This document shows, piece after piece, positions 6,182-13,563 of a DNA stretch of 13,563 nt. A model generated the notes under the pieces. That model was given only the letters and a program-made list of their open reading frames with translations. It was not told the DNA's origin and did not search any database. The position numbers and the translations under genes were made by a program. Source of the DNA: an uncultured Rivibacter sp. Lineage in GTDB: Bacteria; Pseudomonadota; Gammaproteobacteria; Burkholderiales; Burkholderiaceae. The stretch spans positions 1 to 13,563 of the forward strand of contig CAMLLU010000107.1 in assembly GCA_946480925.1 (NCBI GenBank), in the 5' to 3' direction. The first letter of the stretch is position 1; each line of letters starts with the position of its first letter.

Positions 6182-6517
6182 ATGAAATTCCCCCATGCCA
6201 TCGCCATTGCTGCAGCCCTGTTCACGTTCGCCGCCAGCGCACAGGCACAGGCTTCCTCCACCGAGCCAGCCACGCAGCAGGCCCAGGCCACCGCGGCCAA
6301 GGCGCAAGGCGAAGTCCGCAAGGTCGACAAGGCACAAGGCAAGGTCACCCTCAAGCACGGCCCCATCGCCACCCTCGAAATGCCCGGCATGACGATGGTC
6401 TTCAAGGTGGCCGACCCGAAGATGCTCGAAGGCGTGAAGGAGGGCGACAAGGTCACGTTCGCGGCCGAGCGCGTGAACGGCACCATCACCGTGACGTCCA
6501 TCGAGGCGGCCCGCTGA
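6182..6517 (+). CDS. cusF: CusF-like periplasmic copper chaperone (Trp replaced by Met)
   Basis: 111 residues; ATG at 6182 preceded by AGGAG. Residues 1-24 are a Sec signal peptide with an AQAQA cleavage region. The CusF fold follows (about 42-109). The copper motif is HGPIATLEMPGMTM: His59, Met70 and Met72 line up with E. coli CusF His36, Met47 and Met49. The fourth position, E. coli Trp44, which caps Cu(I) by a cation-pi contact, is Met67 here. CusF binds Cu(I)/Ag(I) in the periplasm and hands it to CusB of the CusCBA pump. The gene sits between the cupredoxin and the small Cys-rich gene and is followed within a few bases by a strong stem-loop. The symbol is given for the family; the Met variant may act differently from E. 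coli CusF. Confidence 0.85.
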   Translation: MKFPHAIAIAAALFTFAASAQAQASSTEPATQQAQATAAKAQGEVRKVDKAQGKVTLKHGPIATLEMPGMTMVFKVADPKMLEGVKEGDKVTFAAERVNGTITVTSIEAAR

Positions 6518-6525
6518 AGCGGGCC
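6508..6525. repeat. 8-bp perfect inverted repeat across the cusF stop codon
   Basis: GGCCCGCT (6508-6515) and AGCGGGCC (6518-6525) are exact reverse complements separated by GA, so the stop codon TGA (6515-6517) lies in the turn. Only TT follows, so it is not a classic terminator. Its last two bases are shared with the next stem-loop, so the two cannot both be fully paired. Confidence 0.55.
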
Positions 6526-6565
6526 TTGCGTCACGTTGCGCCGGCTGGCGCGGCGTGACGCAAGG
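6524..6565. repeat. Long stem-loop between cusF and the next gene
   Basis: Arms CCTTGCGTCACG (6524-6535) and CGTGACGCAAGG (6554-6565) are perfectly complementary over 12 bp. The stem continues through two U-G wobble pairs (6536-6537 with 6552-6553) and a perfect inner GCGCC/GGCGC stem (6538-6542 with 6547-6551), closed by a GGCT loop. That is about 19 paired positions. No T-run follows, so it may be an mRNA-stabilising element, a Rho-related or processing site, or a protein-binding dyad in DNA. Confidence 0.7.
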
Positions 6566-6583
6566 CGGTCGCGCCCGTACACT
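6555..6583 (+). promoter_or_regulatory. Weak candidate sigma-70 promoter before the cusCBA part
   Basis: GTGACG (6555-6560) and TACACT (6578-6583) are 17 bp apart and each match four of six consensus bases. Transcription would start near 6590, only a few bases before the ATG at 6594, which has no clear ribosome binding site. This would allow an almost leaderless mRNA. The -35 overlaps the right arm of the stem-loop. The match is weak and may be chance. Confidence 0.25.
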
Positions 6584-6593
6584 GGCCCGAGCC

Positions 6594-6977
6594 ATGAACC
6601 GTTGCCTCACGCGCCGCTTCGCCACTGCCTTCGCGGTGGTGCTGTCGCTGCTGTTCTCACAGCTGGCGCTGGCCCGCTACGTGTGCCCGCAGCAGGCCGA
6701 CGCCGAGGCGATGGTGGCCATGATGGAAGCCGGCATGCCATGCGAAGGCATGGACGAAGAGCAGCCCGTGCTGTGCCACCAGCACGCCGCCGACCCGGGC
6801 AAGACCTTCGAGGCGGTGAAGCTCCCGGTGGCCGGGCTGCCGGCCGTCGTGCAGGTGCTCGAGCTGCCGCTGCGGCTTGAAGCGGGCGGTTCACGCGCCG
6901 TCCCGCCCACGGCCACTGCCGAGGCCCAGCCGCCTCCGCAACCGCTGTTCCTCTCCACGCTCAGGCTCCGAGACTGA
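6594..6977 (+). CDS. Small exported Cys/Met/His-containing protein, leader gene of the cusCBA block
   Basis: 127 residues from the ATG at 6594. The frame is open from 6555, but the signal peptide (FAVVLSLLFSQLALA, cleaved near residue 28) fits the later start. No clear ribosome binding site is seen. The mature N-terminus contains Cys31 (YVCPQQ), a Met-rich run with Met40, 43, 44, 48 and 53, Cys50, and a Cys61-His62-x-His64 motif (LCHQH). These residues could make a soft-metal site. The C-terminal half is Ala/Pro-rich and ends LFLSTLRLRD, an ending I recall from small proteins next to CusC in Burkholderiales. It is not clearly DUF2946, and no enzyme motif is present. Position directly before cusC suggests a periplasmic copper accessory protein. 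The function is unknown. Confidence 0.7.
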   Translation: MNRCLTRRFATAFAVVLSLLFSQLALARYVCPQQADAEAMVAMMEAGMPCEGMDEEQPVLCHQHAADPGKTFEAVKLPVAGLPAVVQVLELPLRLEAGGSRAVPPTATAEAQPPPQPLFLSTLRLRD

Positions 6978-7052
6978 CCACCTCCGTCGATTGACCGGTG
7001 CTGGTGCGGCGTGCCCGCAGGCCAGCAAGTTCGCGCTCGTCACGGAGTCTTC

Positions 7053-8324
7053 ATGCCCTCACACCTTCTGCGAGCAGCCGCCCTGGCTGCCGCCTTGCTG
7101 CCGGCCTCGTGGGCCGGGGCCGCGCCGCTGTCGCTCGAGCAGGCGATCGACCTGGCCCTGCAGCGTTCACAGCTCACCCGCTCGGCCCGTGCCGGCGCTG
7201 AAAGCGCCACCGAAATGGCCCGGGCCGCCGGCCAGCAGCCCGACCCCATGCTCACCGCCGGCCTGGAGAATCTGCCCGTTACGGGCGGCGAGCGCTTCCG
7301 CACGGCCGCCGAAGACATGACCATGAAGCGCATCGGCCTCGCGCAGGAATGGGTGGGCGCCGACAAGCGCGCCGCCCGCACAGCGCTGGCCCAGTCCATG
7401 GCCGGCCGCGAGTCGGCCATGGAAGGCGTGGCCGTTGCGCAGACGCGGCTGCAGACGGCGCTCGCCTACGTCGACGCCTGGTATGCCCGCGAGGCGCTGC
7501 AGCTGGCCCTGCTCAACGAAGCCCATGCCCGCGAGGCGCTGGAAGCCGGCAAGGGCCGGCTCGCCGGCGGTGCGAACAACAGCGCCGACGTACTGGCGCT
7601 GAGCAGTGCGCTGGGCATCGCCGAAGACGAATCGCACGACCTGCGCCAGCAGCAGGGCGCCTCCGCGGCCGGCCTGCAGCGCTGGCTGGGCATCGCCGTG
7701 CATGAGCTGGCCCGGCCCGGCTTCGGCAGCCTGCTGGCCGAGGCCGACTACGTGGCCACGCACCCTGAAGTCGTGGCCCGGCAGCGCGACATCGACGTGG
7801 CCCGCAACGATGCAGCCGCCACGCGATTGAACCGGCGGCCCAACTGGACCTGGGAGGTCTCCTATGGCCAGCGGCAGGGGCGTGCGGACCTCGTGTCGCT
7901 GGGCGTGAGCATCCCCCTGCCGGTGGCGCCCGCCTCGCGGCAAGACCGCGAGGCCGCGGCGAAGGAGGCGTTGGTAGGCAAGGCCGACGCCGAGTGGCGC
8001 GAGGCCGAGCGCGCCGCCGCGGCCGAATATGCAACGCTTGCCAGTGATACGGCACGCCTGCGCGAGCGCATCGATCGCTACGAGCTCGCGGTCATCACGC
8101 CTGCGCAGCAGCGCACGGCCGCCACGCTGGCGGCCTATCGCGCCAACCAGGCCGGCCTGGTGATGCTGTTCGAGGCGCGCCATGCCGAGCTGGAGGCGCG
8201 GCGCAAGCTGCTGGCGTTGCAGCGCGACCTCGCACGAGCCCAGGCCCAACTCGCGTATCGGCCTATTCATCGCCCCATCCCGGGCCCCATTCAGCGACCC
8301 ATACCCCAAGGAGGCGCGCAATGA
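7053..8324 (+). CDS. cusC: CusC/CzcC-type outer-membrane channel of the copper efflux pump
   Basis: 423 residues; ATG at 7053 with GGAG eight bases upstream. A Sec signal peptide spans about 1-23 (cleavage near AGA/APLS). There is no lipobox Cys, unlike E. coli CusC and unlike the other TolC-family protein in this cluster. After LSLEQAIDLALQRS (26-39) the protein is a long Ala/Glu/Arg-rich helical sequence in two repeats with a beta segment around WTWEVSYGQRQGRADLVSLGVSIPLP, as in TolC-family channels. It ends in an odd Pro/Ile repeat tail (RPIHRPIPGPIQRPIPQ, 403-419). The stop overlaps the start of cusB by ATGA (8321-8324). It should form the outer-membrane part of the CusCBA complex. A CzcC-like name would also fit by family, but the cusA match favours copper/silver. 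Confidence 0.88.
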   Translation: MPSHLLRAAALAAALLPASWAGAAPLSLEQAIDLALQRSQLTRSARAGAESATEMARAAGQQPDPMLTAGLENLPVTGGERFRTAAEDMTMKRIGLAQEWVGADKRAARTALAQSMAGRESAMEGVAVAQTRLQTALAYVDAWYAREALQLALLNEAHAREALEAGKGRLAGGANNSADVLALSSALGIAEDESHDLRQQQGASAAGLQRWLGIAVHELARPGFGSLLAEADYVATHPEVVARQRDIDVARNDAAATRLNRRPNWTWEVSYGQRQGRADLVSLGVSIPLPVAPASRQDREAAAKEALVGKADAEWREAERAAAAEYATLASDTARLRERIDRYELAVITPAQQRTAATLAAYRANQAGLVMLFEARHAELEARRKLLALQRDLARAQAQLAYRPIHRPIPGPIQRPIPQGGAQ

Positions 8325-9829
8325 GCCGTGCCCGCAACGCCCTCGTGGCCACTGCCGCCGCACTCGCCATCGGCGTGGGTGCCTTCCAGCTCGGCCGCAT
8401 GACGGTGGGCTCACCTGCTGCGGGCACCGAACCACCGGCCGCGGCGGCTTCATCGGCCGGCGAGCGCAAGGTGCTCTACTGGCACGACCCCATGGTGCCG
8501 GGCCACAAGTTCGACAAGCCGGGCAAGTCGCCGTTCATGGACATGCAGCTGCAGCCCGTCTATGCCGACGAAGCGGCCGACGCCGGCGTGAAGGTGAGCC
8601 CGCAGGTGCAGCAGAACCTGGGCATCCGCGCCGCCACCGTCCAGCGCAAGGACGTGAGCGCGTCGTTCGAGGCCGTGGGCACCGTGCAGTTCGACGAGCG
8701 GCTCGGCGTGGCCGTGCAGACGCGTGTGGCCGGCTACGTGGAGCGCCTGGCCGTGCGCGCGCCGATGGAGCGTGTCAACAAAGGCCAGCCCATGGCCACC
8801 GTGTTCGCGCCCGAATGGCTGGGGCCGCTCAACGAGATCGCGGCATTGAAGAGGGCTGGTGCACCGCCCGAGCTGCTGGCGGCGGCGCGTGAGCGCACGC
8901 GTGCGATGTCGATCCCCACCGAGCTGGTGCGACAGGCCGAGGAGGGCGGCACGCCGCAGGCGCGCTACACCATCGTTGCGCCGGCCGATGGCGTGGTGGC
9001 CGAGCTGGGCGTGCGCGAGGGAGTGGCTGTGTCGCCGGGCACCACGCTGTTTCGCATTGCCGGCCTGCGCAAGGTGTGGGCGGTGGCCGAGGTGCCCGAG
9101 TCGCAGGCCGTGCGGCTCGCGCCGGGGCAGAAGGTGGCGGCGGCCTTGCAGGCTGATCCGTCGCAAACGTTCAGCGGCGAGCTGCGCGAAGTGCTGCCGC
9201 AGGTGAACCCGGCCACGCGCACGCTGCAGGCGCGCTTCGAGGTGGCCAACACGGGCGGCCGCCTGATGCCCGGCATGCTGCTGCGGCTGCAGCTGAGCGG
9301 CCCCGCGGCCACGCGCCTCGTGGTGCCGGCCGAGGCCGTGATCCGCACCGGCACCCGCGCGGTGGCCATCGTGCGCCAGGCGGGTGGCAGCTTCCAGCCT
9401 CGCGAAGTGAAGCTCGGTGCCGACCTGGGCGAGCTGCTCGAAGTGGTGGAGGGCCTCTCCGAGGGAGAGGAGGTGGTGGCCAGCGGCCAGTTCCTGGTGG
9501 ACTCCGAAGCGCGGCTGCGCTCGGTGCTCGGCGGCATGGTCACTGCATCGGCACCCGTGGCTGCCCCCGGGCCCGCTTCGGCGCCCACCGCAGCGCGCCT
9601 TTACAGCGGCGAGGGCAAGGTGGAGAGCGTGGATGCCCACGGCATCACCATCTCGCACGGGCCCATCGCCGCGCTGCAGTGGCCGGCCATGACCATGGGC
9701 TTCGGCAAGCCTGCCGCGGGTGCCTTTGCAGACGTGAAGCCCGGTGACAACGTGCGCTTCGAGTTCAAGCCGGGCAGCTCGGCGGACTACGAGCTGGTGT
9801 CGGTGCAGCGCACGGGAGGTGCCAAGTGA
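8321..9829 (+). CDS. cusB: CusB periplasmic adaptor with C-terminal CusF domain fusion
   Basis: 502 residues; ATG at 8321 with AAGGAGG upstream. One N-terminal membrane anchor or signal segment (about 6-24) is followed by the copper-binding region [12 protein letters not shown]...[14 protein letters not shown] (50-82). Met58, Met73 and Met75 align with the E. coli CusB methionines 49, 64 and 66 that receive Cu(I) from CusF. Residues about 90-400 are the lipoyl, helical hairpin and beta-barrel domains of RND adaptors. From about 426 to the end there is a complete CusF domain with [14 protein letters not shown]: His446, Trp454, Met457, Met459. A similar fusion is known in SilB of Cupriavidus metallidurans. 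The protein links CusA to CusC and gates metal entry. Its stop overlaps the cusA start by GTGA. Confidence 0.95.
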   Translation: MSRARNALVATAAALAIGVGAFQLGRMTVGSPAAGTEPPAAAASSAGERKVLYWHDPMVPGHKFDKPGKSPFMDMQLQPVYADEAADAGVKVSPQVQQNLGIRAATVQRKDVSASFEAVGTVQFDERLGVAVQTRVAGYVERLAVRAPMERVNKGQPMATVFAPEWLGPLNEIAALKRAGAPPELLAAARERTRAMSIPTELVRQAEEGGTPQARYTIVAPADGVVAELGVREGVAVSPGTTLFRIAGLRKVWAVAEVPESQAVRLAPGQKVAAALQADPSQTFSGELREVLPQVNPATRTLQARFEVANTGGRLMPGMLLRLQLSGPAATRLVVPAEAVIRTGTRAVAIVRQAGGSFQPREVKLGADLGELLEVVEGLSEGEEVVASGQFLVDSEARLRSVLGGMVTASAPVAAPGPASAPTAARLYSGEGKVESVDAHGITISHGPIAALQWPAMTMGFGKPAAGAFADVKPGDNVRFEFKPGSSADYELVSVQRTGGAK

Positions 9830-12800
9830 TCGCCGCGCTCATCCGCTGGTCGGTGACCAACCGCGCTCTCGTGCTCATCGCCACGGCGGCCCTCGTGGCG
9901 ATGGCGGTGTTCTCGGCCGCCACCACGCCGGTCGACGCGCTGCCCGACCTGAGCGACACGCAGGTCATCGTGCGCACCAGCTACCCCGGCAAGCCGCCGC
10001 AGGTGGTGGAAGACCTGGTGACCTACCCGCTCACCACCACCATGCTCGGCGTGCCGGGCGCCCGGACGGTGCGCGGCTATTCGTTCTTCGGCGACTCCTT
10101 CGTCTACGTGCTGTTCGACGACGGCACCGACCCGTACTGGGCGCGCTCGCGCGTGGTGGAGTACCTCAACCAGGTGCAAAGCCGCCTGCCCGCGGGCGCC
10201 ACAGCAGCGCTCGGGCCAGACGCGACCGGCGTCGGCTGGATCTACGAATACGCGCTGGTGGACCGCACGGGCCGTGCAGACATCGGCCAGCTGCGCGCGC
10301 TGAACGACTGGTTCCTGAAGTTCGAGCTCAAGACCGTGCAGGACGTGGCCGAGGTGGCCGGCATCGGCGGCATGGTGCGGCAGTACCAGGTGGTGCTGGA
10401 TCCCGACCGCATGCGCGCGTTGAACGTGACGCAGCGCATGGTGGTGGACGCGGTGCGCAAGGCCAACCAGTCGTCGGGCGGCTCGGTGGTCGAAATGGCC
10501 GAGGCCGAGTACATGGTGCGCTCCAGCGGCTTCCTGAAGTCGCTCGAAGACTTCCGATCCATTCCACTGGCGGTGTCCGGCACGACGCCGGTGCTCCTGC
10601 GCGACGTGGCCTTCGTGCAGGTGGGGCCCGAGATGCGCCGCGGCATCGCCGAGCTCGACGGGCAGGGCGAAGTGGCGGGCGGCGTGGTGGTGATGCGCTC
10701 GGGCAAGAACGCACGCACCACCATCGAAGCCGTGAAGGCCCGGCTCGTGCAGCTGAAGGCCAGCCTGCCGCCAGGCGTCGAAGTGGTGGAGACCTACGAC
10801 CGCTCCAGGCTCATCGACCGCTCCATCGACAACCTCCAGCTCAAGCTGGCCGAGGAGTTCATCGCCGTCACGTTGGTGTGCGCGGTCTTCCTGCTGCACC
10901 TGCGTTCGGCTCTGGTGGCCGTCATCGCGCTGCCCATCGCGGTGGGCGCGGCCTTCGTCGTGATGCGCTGGCAGGGGCTCAACGCCAACATCCTGTCGCT
11001 GGCGGGCATTGCGCTGGCCTGTGGTGCCGCGCTCGATGGCGTGGTGGTGCTGCTCGAGGCGGCCCACAAGCAGGTCGAGGAGTTCGAGCACCGGCACGGC
11101 CGCCGGCCGGTGGTGGGCGAGCGCTGGTCGCTGGTGACGCAGGCGGCTGTCGAGGTGGGGCCCGCGCTCTTCTTCTCGTTGCTGGTCATCACGCTCTCGT
11201 TCCTGCCGGTGTTCACGCTCGAGGCGCAGGAAGGGCGGCTGTTCTCGCCGCTGGCGTTCACCAAGACCTACACGATGGCGGCTGCCGCGGCGCTGTCGGT
11301 CACGCTGGTGCCGGTGTTGATGGGCTACCTGGTGCGAGGCCGCATCCCGCACGAGGCGTCGAACCCGATCAACCGCGGGCTCATGCACGCCTACCGGCCT
11401 GCGCTGGAGGCGGTGCTGCGCTTTCCGAAGGCGACGCTGGCCATCGCGGCAGCGGTGCTGGCGCTGACGGCGTGGCCCGTGCTGCGGCTGGGCGGCGAAT
11501 TCATGCCGCCGCTCGACGAGGGCGACCTGCTCTACATGCCTTCGGCGCTGCCCGGCTTGTCGGCGGCCAAGGCCACCGAGCTGCTGCAGCAGACCGACCG
11601 GCTCATCAAGACCGTGCCGGAGGTGGAGCGCGTGTTCGGCAAGGCAGGCCGCGCCGACAGCGCCACCGACCCCGCGCCGCTCGAGATGTTCGAGACCACC
11701 ATCCAGTTCAAGCCGCGCGACCAATGGCGCGCGGGCATGACGCCCGACCGGCTGGTGGAGGAGCTGGACCGTGTGGTGAAGGTGCCGGGCCTTTCGAACG
11801 TGTGGGTGCCGCCCATCCGCAACCGCATCGACATGCTGGCCACCGGCATCAAGAGCCCGGTGGGCATCAAGGTGGCCGGCACCGACCTCGCCATCATCGA
11901 CCGGCTGGCCGGGCAGGTCGAAGCGGCAGTGAAGGGCGTGCCGGGTGTCTCGTCGGCACTGGCCGAGCGCCTGGTGGGCGGGCGCTACGTCGACGTGGAC
12001 GTCGACCGCGCCGCGGCGGCCCGCTACGGCCTCTTGGTGGCCGACGTGCAGGCCATCGTCTCCACCGCCATCGGGGGCGACAACATCGGCGAGGTCATCA
12101 ACGGCCGCGAGCGCTTCCCCATCAACGTGCGCTACCCGCGCGAGGTGCGCGACTCGCTGGAGCGGCTGCGCGTGCTGCCCTTCGTCACTTCGGGCGGTGC
12201 GCAGCTGCTGTTGCGCGACGTGGCGAGCATCACCCTCCAGGAAGGCCCGCCGATGCTGCGCAGCGAGAACGCGCGCCTGTCGGGCTGGGTGTACGTGGAC
12301 GTGCGCGGCCGCGACCTGCGCTCGGTGGTGCACGACATGCAGGCCGTGGTGGCGCGCGACGTGGCGCTGCCCGCGGGCTATGCGGTCTCGTGGTCAGGGC
12401 AGTTCGAATACCTCGAGCGCGCCACCGAACGCATGAAGGTCGTGGTGCCGGCCACGCTGGCGGTGATCTTCGTGCTGCTGTACCTGCTGTTCCGCAACGC
12501 CTTCGACGCATCGCTCGTCATGGCCGCCGTGCCGTTCTCGCTGGTGGGCGGCTTCTGGCTGGTGTGGCTGCTGGGCCACTCGGTCTCGGTGGCGACGGCC
12601 GTGGGCTTCATCGCACTGGCCGGCGTGGCCGCGGAGTTCGGTGTCGTGATGCTGGTCTACCTCGATAACGCGCACAGGCGGCGGCTGGCCGCGGGCGAGC
12701 CTGACGACGAGGCCACGCTGCTGGCGGCCATTCGCGAAGGCGCGGTGCTGCGTGTGCGGCCGAAGGCCATGACGGTGGCCATCGTGCTGGCGGGTCTGAT

Positions 12801-12954
12801 GCCGATGATGTGGGGCCAAGGCACGGGCTCCGAGATCATGGCGCGCATTGCGGCGCCGATGGTGGGCGGCATGGTGACGGCGCCGCTGCTGTCGATGCTC
12901 GTCGTGCCGGCGGCCTGGTATCTCGCTCGGCGCGCAAGGCTGCGGCGGGCTTGA
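9826..12954 (+). CDS. cusA: CusA heavy-metal RND efflux pump (Cu(I)/Ag(I))
   Basis: 1042 residues (E. coli CusA is 1047); GTG start at 9826 in a GTGA overlap, with GGGAGG upstream. The full RND layout is present, with twelve membrane helices and two large periplasmic loops. The three cleft methionines of E. coli CusA (573, 623, 672) are kept as Met571 (LLYMPS), Met621 (LEMFETT) and Met670 (RIDMLATG). The proton-relay residues Asp405, Glu939 and Lys984 are kept as Asp404, Glu937 and Lys980. In TM4 the E. coli relay methionines 391, 403 and 410 are Leu390, Ala402 and Leu409, while their partners remain (Met1005, Met484, Met499). A Cys399 lies nearby in TM4. It exports Cu(I)/Ag(I) from the periplasm or inner membrane, driven by protons, through CusB and CusC. 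It is the last gene of the cluster. Confidence 0.97.
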   Translation: MIAALIRWSVTNRALVLIATAALVAMAVFSAATTPVDALPDLSDTQVIVRTSYPGKPPQVVEDLVTYPLTTTMLGVPGARTVRGYSFFGDSFVYVLFDDGTDPYWARSRVVEYLNQVQSRLPAGATAALGPDATGVGWIYEYALVDRTGRADIGQLRALNDWFLKFELKTVQDVAEVAGIGGMVRQYQVVLDPDRMRALNVTQRMVVDAVRKANQSSGGSVVEMAEAEYMVRSSGFLKSLEDFRSIPLAVSGTTPVLLRDVAFVQVGPEMRRGIAELDGQGEVAGGVVVMRSGKNARTTIEAVKARLVQLKASLPPGVEVVETYDRSRLIDRSIDNLQLKLAEEFIAVTLVCAVFLLHLRSALVAVIALPIAVGAAFVVMRWQGLNANILSLAGIALACGAALDGVVVLLEAAHKQVEEFEHRHGRRPVVGERWSLVTQAAVEVGPALFFSLLVITLSFLPVFTLEAQEGRLFSPLAFTKTYTMAAAAALSVTLVPVLMGYLVRGRIPHEASNPINRGLMHAYRPALEAVLRFPKATLAIAAAVLALTAWPVLRLGGEFMPPLDEGDLLYMPSALPGLSAAKATELLQQTDRLIKTVPEVERVFGKAGRADSATDPAPLEMFETTIQFKPRDQWRAGMTPDRLVEELDRVVKVPGLSNVWVPPIRNRIDMLATGIKSPVGIKVAGTDLAIIDRLAGQVEAAVKGVPGVSSALAERLVGGRYVDVDVDRAAAARYGLLVADVQAIVSTAIGGDNIGEVINGRERFPINVRYPREVRDSLERLRVLPFVTSGGAQLLLRDVASITLQEGPPMLRSENARLSGWVYVDVRGRDLRSVVHDMQAVVARDVALPAGYAVSWSGQFEYLERATERMKVVVPATLAVIFVLLYLLFRNAFDASLVMAAVPFSLVGGFWLVWLLGHSVSVATAVGFIALAGVAAEFGVVMLVYLDNAHRRRLAAGEPDDEATLLAAIREGAVLRVRPKAMTVAIVLAGLMPMMWGQGTGSEIMARIAAPMVGGMVTAPLLSMLVVPAAWYLARRARLRRA

Positions 12955-13225
12955 GATATCCAACTCTCGCTGTGCGCACGTCGCCTGCGGCCATTTTCGA
13001 CAGGATTCGTCCAACGCTCGATCAGCTGACAGTCGTTCAACGAACCTCGACCTCAGGAGGCGAGTGAGGGATGCGAGGAGAGGAGTCTTCCTGGCCCGGC
13101 TGCCATCTTGCCGGACGGGCAGGCGTTTGTATGGCTATCCCCCGGAATGGTGAAGAGAGGGGCGCGAATGAGCGGCTACCATGCCGCGCGCAAAACGTAC
13201 CTGCACGAGAAAGCGGCCAAGCGGC
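12955..13225. other. Non-coding or unassignable stretch after cusA
   Basis: No recognisable gene, RNA or terminator is seen. A purine-rich AGGAGG at 13055-13060 precedes an ATG at 13071 that opens only 52 codons ending at 13229, with no recognisable product. Another short frame from 13168 reads through the RHS fragment out of register. Codon use is less ordered than in cusA. It looks like a junction between the copper cluster and the RHS region. Confidence 0.5.
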
Positions 13226-13351
13226 GTGAGCGACAACGCGGGCAACCGCCCCAAGGAAGAATTGAAGACCCCGGCTGGCGCCCTAAGCCGTCAGTTGACA
13301 AGGGTCTACGACACGCTGGGGCGCATGCAACAAACCATCGATAGGGAGTGA
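13226..13351 (+). pseudogene. RHS/YD-repeat protein fragment
   Basis: In the frame entered by GTG at 13226 (also open from ATG 13181) the translation runs SDNAGNRPKEELKTPAG, then LTRVYDTLGRMQQTI, and stops at 13349-13351. GN..KEE...G....R.YD.LGR.QQ is the pattern of RHS/YD repeats. Only about one and a half repeats remain. The sequence before 13226 does not continue the repeat in any frame, and the 3' end breaks off right after the YD core. The next gene, an RHS-repeat protein, begins five bases later. It is best read as a remnant of another rhs gene. A short expressed peptide is possible but unlikely. Confidence 0.6.
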
Positions 13352-13355
13352 GGGA

Positions 13356-13563
13356 ATGAAGACGAACAGCACGCGCCGCCTAGTGGCGGCAGCAGTGGCT
13401 GCACTCGTGGGCAGCCAAAACCTGCTGGCCACCGCACCGGCCTGGGCCCAGAGCCTACCGCCGGTGCCCAGCTCACCGGCGCCGGTGACCACCTACGAAT
13501 ACGACGCGCAGGGCAACCCGACCAAGACCATCCAGGCGCCCGGGGTCAGCGGCTTCGGCTTCA
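13356..13563 (+). CDS. RHS-repeat protein, N-terminal part (runs off the right edge)
   Basis: 69 residues are visible. The ATG at 13356 has GGGAGTGAGGG just upstream. Residues 1-31 are a Sec signal peptide (MKTNSTRR, a hydrophobic core, cleavage at APAWA before QS). After a Pro-rich linker a YD repeat starts: TTYEYDAQGNPTKTIQAPG (45-63), the usual first repeat of large secreted RHS/YD-repeat proteins. Such proteins form a beta-cage shell and often carry a variable C-terminal toxin, but that part is outside the window. A Sec signal argues for export to the periplasm or cell surface, not for direct loading on a T6SS spike. The repeat fragment just upstream suggests past recombination at this locus. 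Confidence 0.75.
   Translation, partial: MKTNSTRRLVAAAVAALVGSQNLLATAPAWAQSLPPVPSSPAPVTTYEYDAQGNPTKTIQAPGVSGFGF

Noticed and set aside
6524..6565. Intrinsic terminator after cusF
   Set aside because: The stem is strong but is followed by a GC-rich sequence with no T-run, so it is listed as a stem-loop of unknown role.
4093..6582. 829-codon open frame on the minus strand opposite the oxidase, cupredoxin and cusF genes
   Set aside because: A shadow of GC-rich codon bias: its translation is His/Val/Ala-rich without a domain, and the plus strand has clear families over nearly the whole stretch.
9744..12668. 974-codon plus-strand frame and an 848-codon minus-strand frame over cusA
   Set aside because: Both are Arg/His/Ala-rich shadows of cusA, which has full-length family similarity in its own frame.
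13071..13229. 52-codon frame with an AGGAGG upstream, ending in a GTGA overlap with the RHS fragment
   Set aside because: No recognisable product, long spacing from the ribosome binding site, and a composition like random frames.
13168..13344. Lys/Arg-rich short frame through the RHS fragment
   Set aside because: It is out of register with the YD-repeat pattern, which is the convincing reading of 13226-13351.
1..13563. CRISPR arrays, tRNA or rRNA genes, insertion sequences
   Set aside because: None seen: no regular spaced repeats, no tRNA-like cloverleaf, and no transposase frame.

Overview
The window is GC-rich bacterial DNA whose codon use and protein families look like a betaproteobacterium of the order Burkholderiales. 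Comamonadaceae or the neighbouring Rubrivivax-Leptothrix group is the likeliest source. This is judged from the copper-resistance proteins, a REP-like intergenic repeat of a type I associate with Comamonadaceae, and the RHS protein at the right edge. No species is claimed.

Layout. (1) Bases 1-1404, minus strand: the end of a type VI secretion (T6SS) accessory operon. It holds a stand-alone DUF2345 protein (normally the C-terminal tail of VgrG) and, overlapping it by ATGA, a DUF4123 effector chaperone that runs off the left edge. (2) Bases 1405-1652: an intergenic region with a strong candidate MerR/CueR-type promoter (19-bp spacer with a dyad across it) pointing right. (3) Bases 1653-12954, plus strand: a copper(I)/silver resistance cluster of ten genes. 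In order these are a His-rich CzcI-like periplasmic protein, a small His-tailed periplasmic protein, a TolC-family outer-membrane lipoprotein, a Tat-exported two-domain multicopper oxidase, a 350-bp repeat-bearing gap, a cupredoxin, a CusF-like chaperone, a Cys/Met-rich small exported protein, and the tripartite efflux genes cusC, cusB (with a CusF domain fused at its C-terminus) and cusA. (4) Bases 12955-13563: a poorly coding stretch, a short broken RHS-repeat fragment, and the 5' end of a Sec-exported RHS-repeat protein that leaves the window at the right edge.

How it works together. CusCBA should expel Cu(I)/Ag(I) from the periplasm. CusF-type modules, one free and one fused to CusB, would load the pump. 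The multicopper oxidase would oxidise Cu(I) to Cu(II), and the cupredoxin and the small His- or Cys-rich proteins would bind or shuttle periplasmic copper. Only parts of this are proven by sequence: the catalytic and binding motifs are visible, while partner choice is inferred. No copper regulator gene (cueR, cusRS, copRS) and no copper P-type ATPase lies in the window.

I see no wholly new system. The points most worth a second look are the MerR-type promoter, the loss of the TM4 methionines in CusA, the two TolC proteins in one cluster, the orphan DUF2345/DUF4123 pair, the stem-loop between cusF and the next gene, and the RHS fragment next to an intact RHS start.
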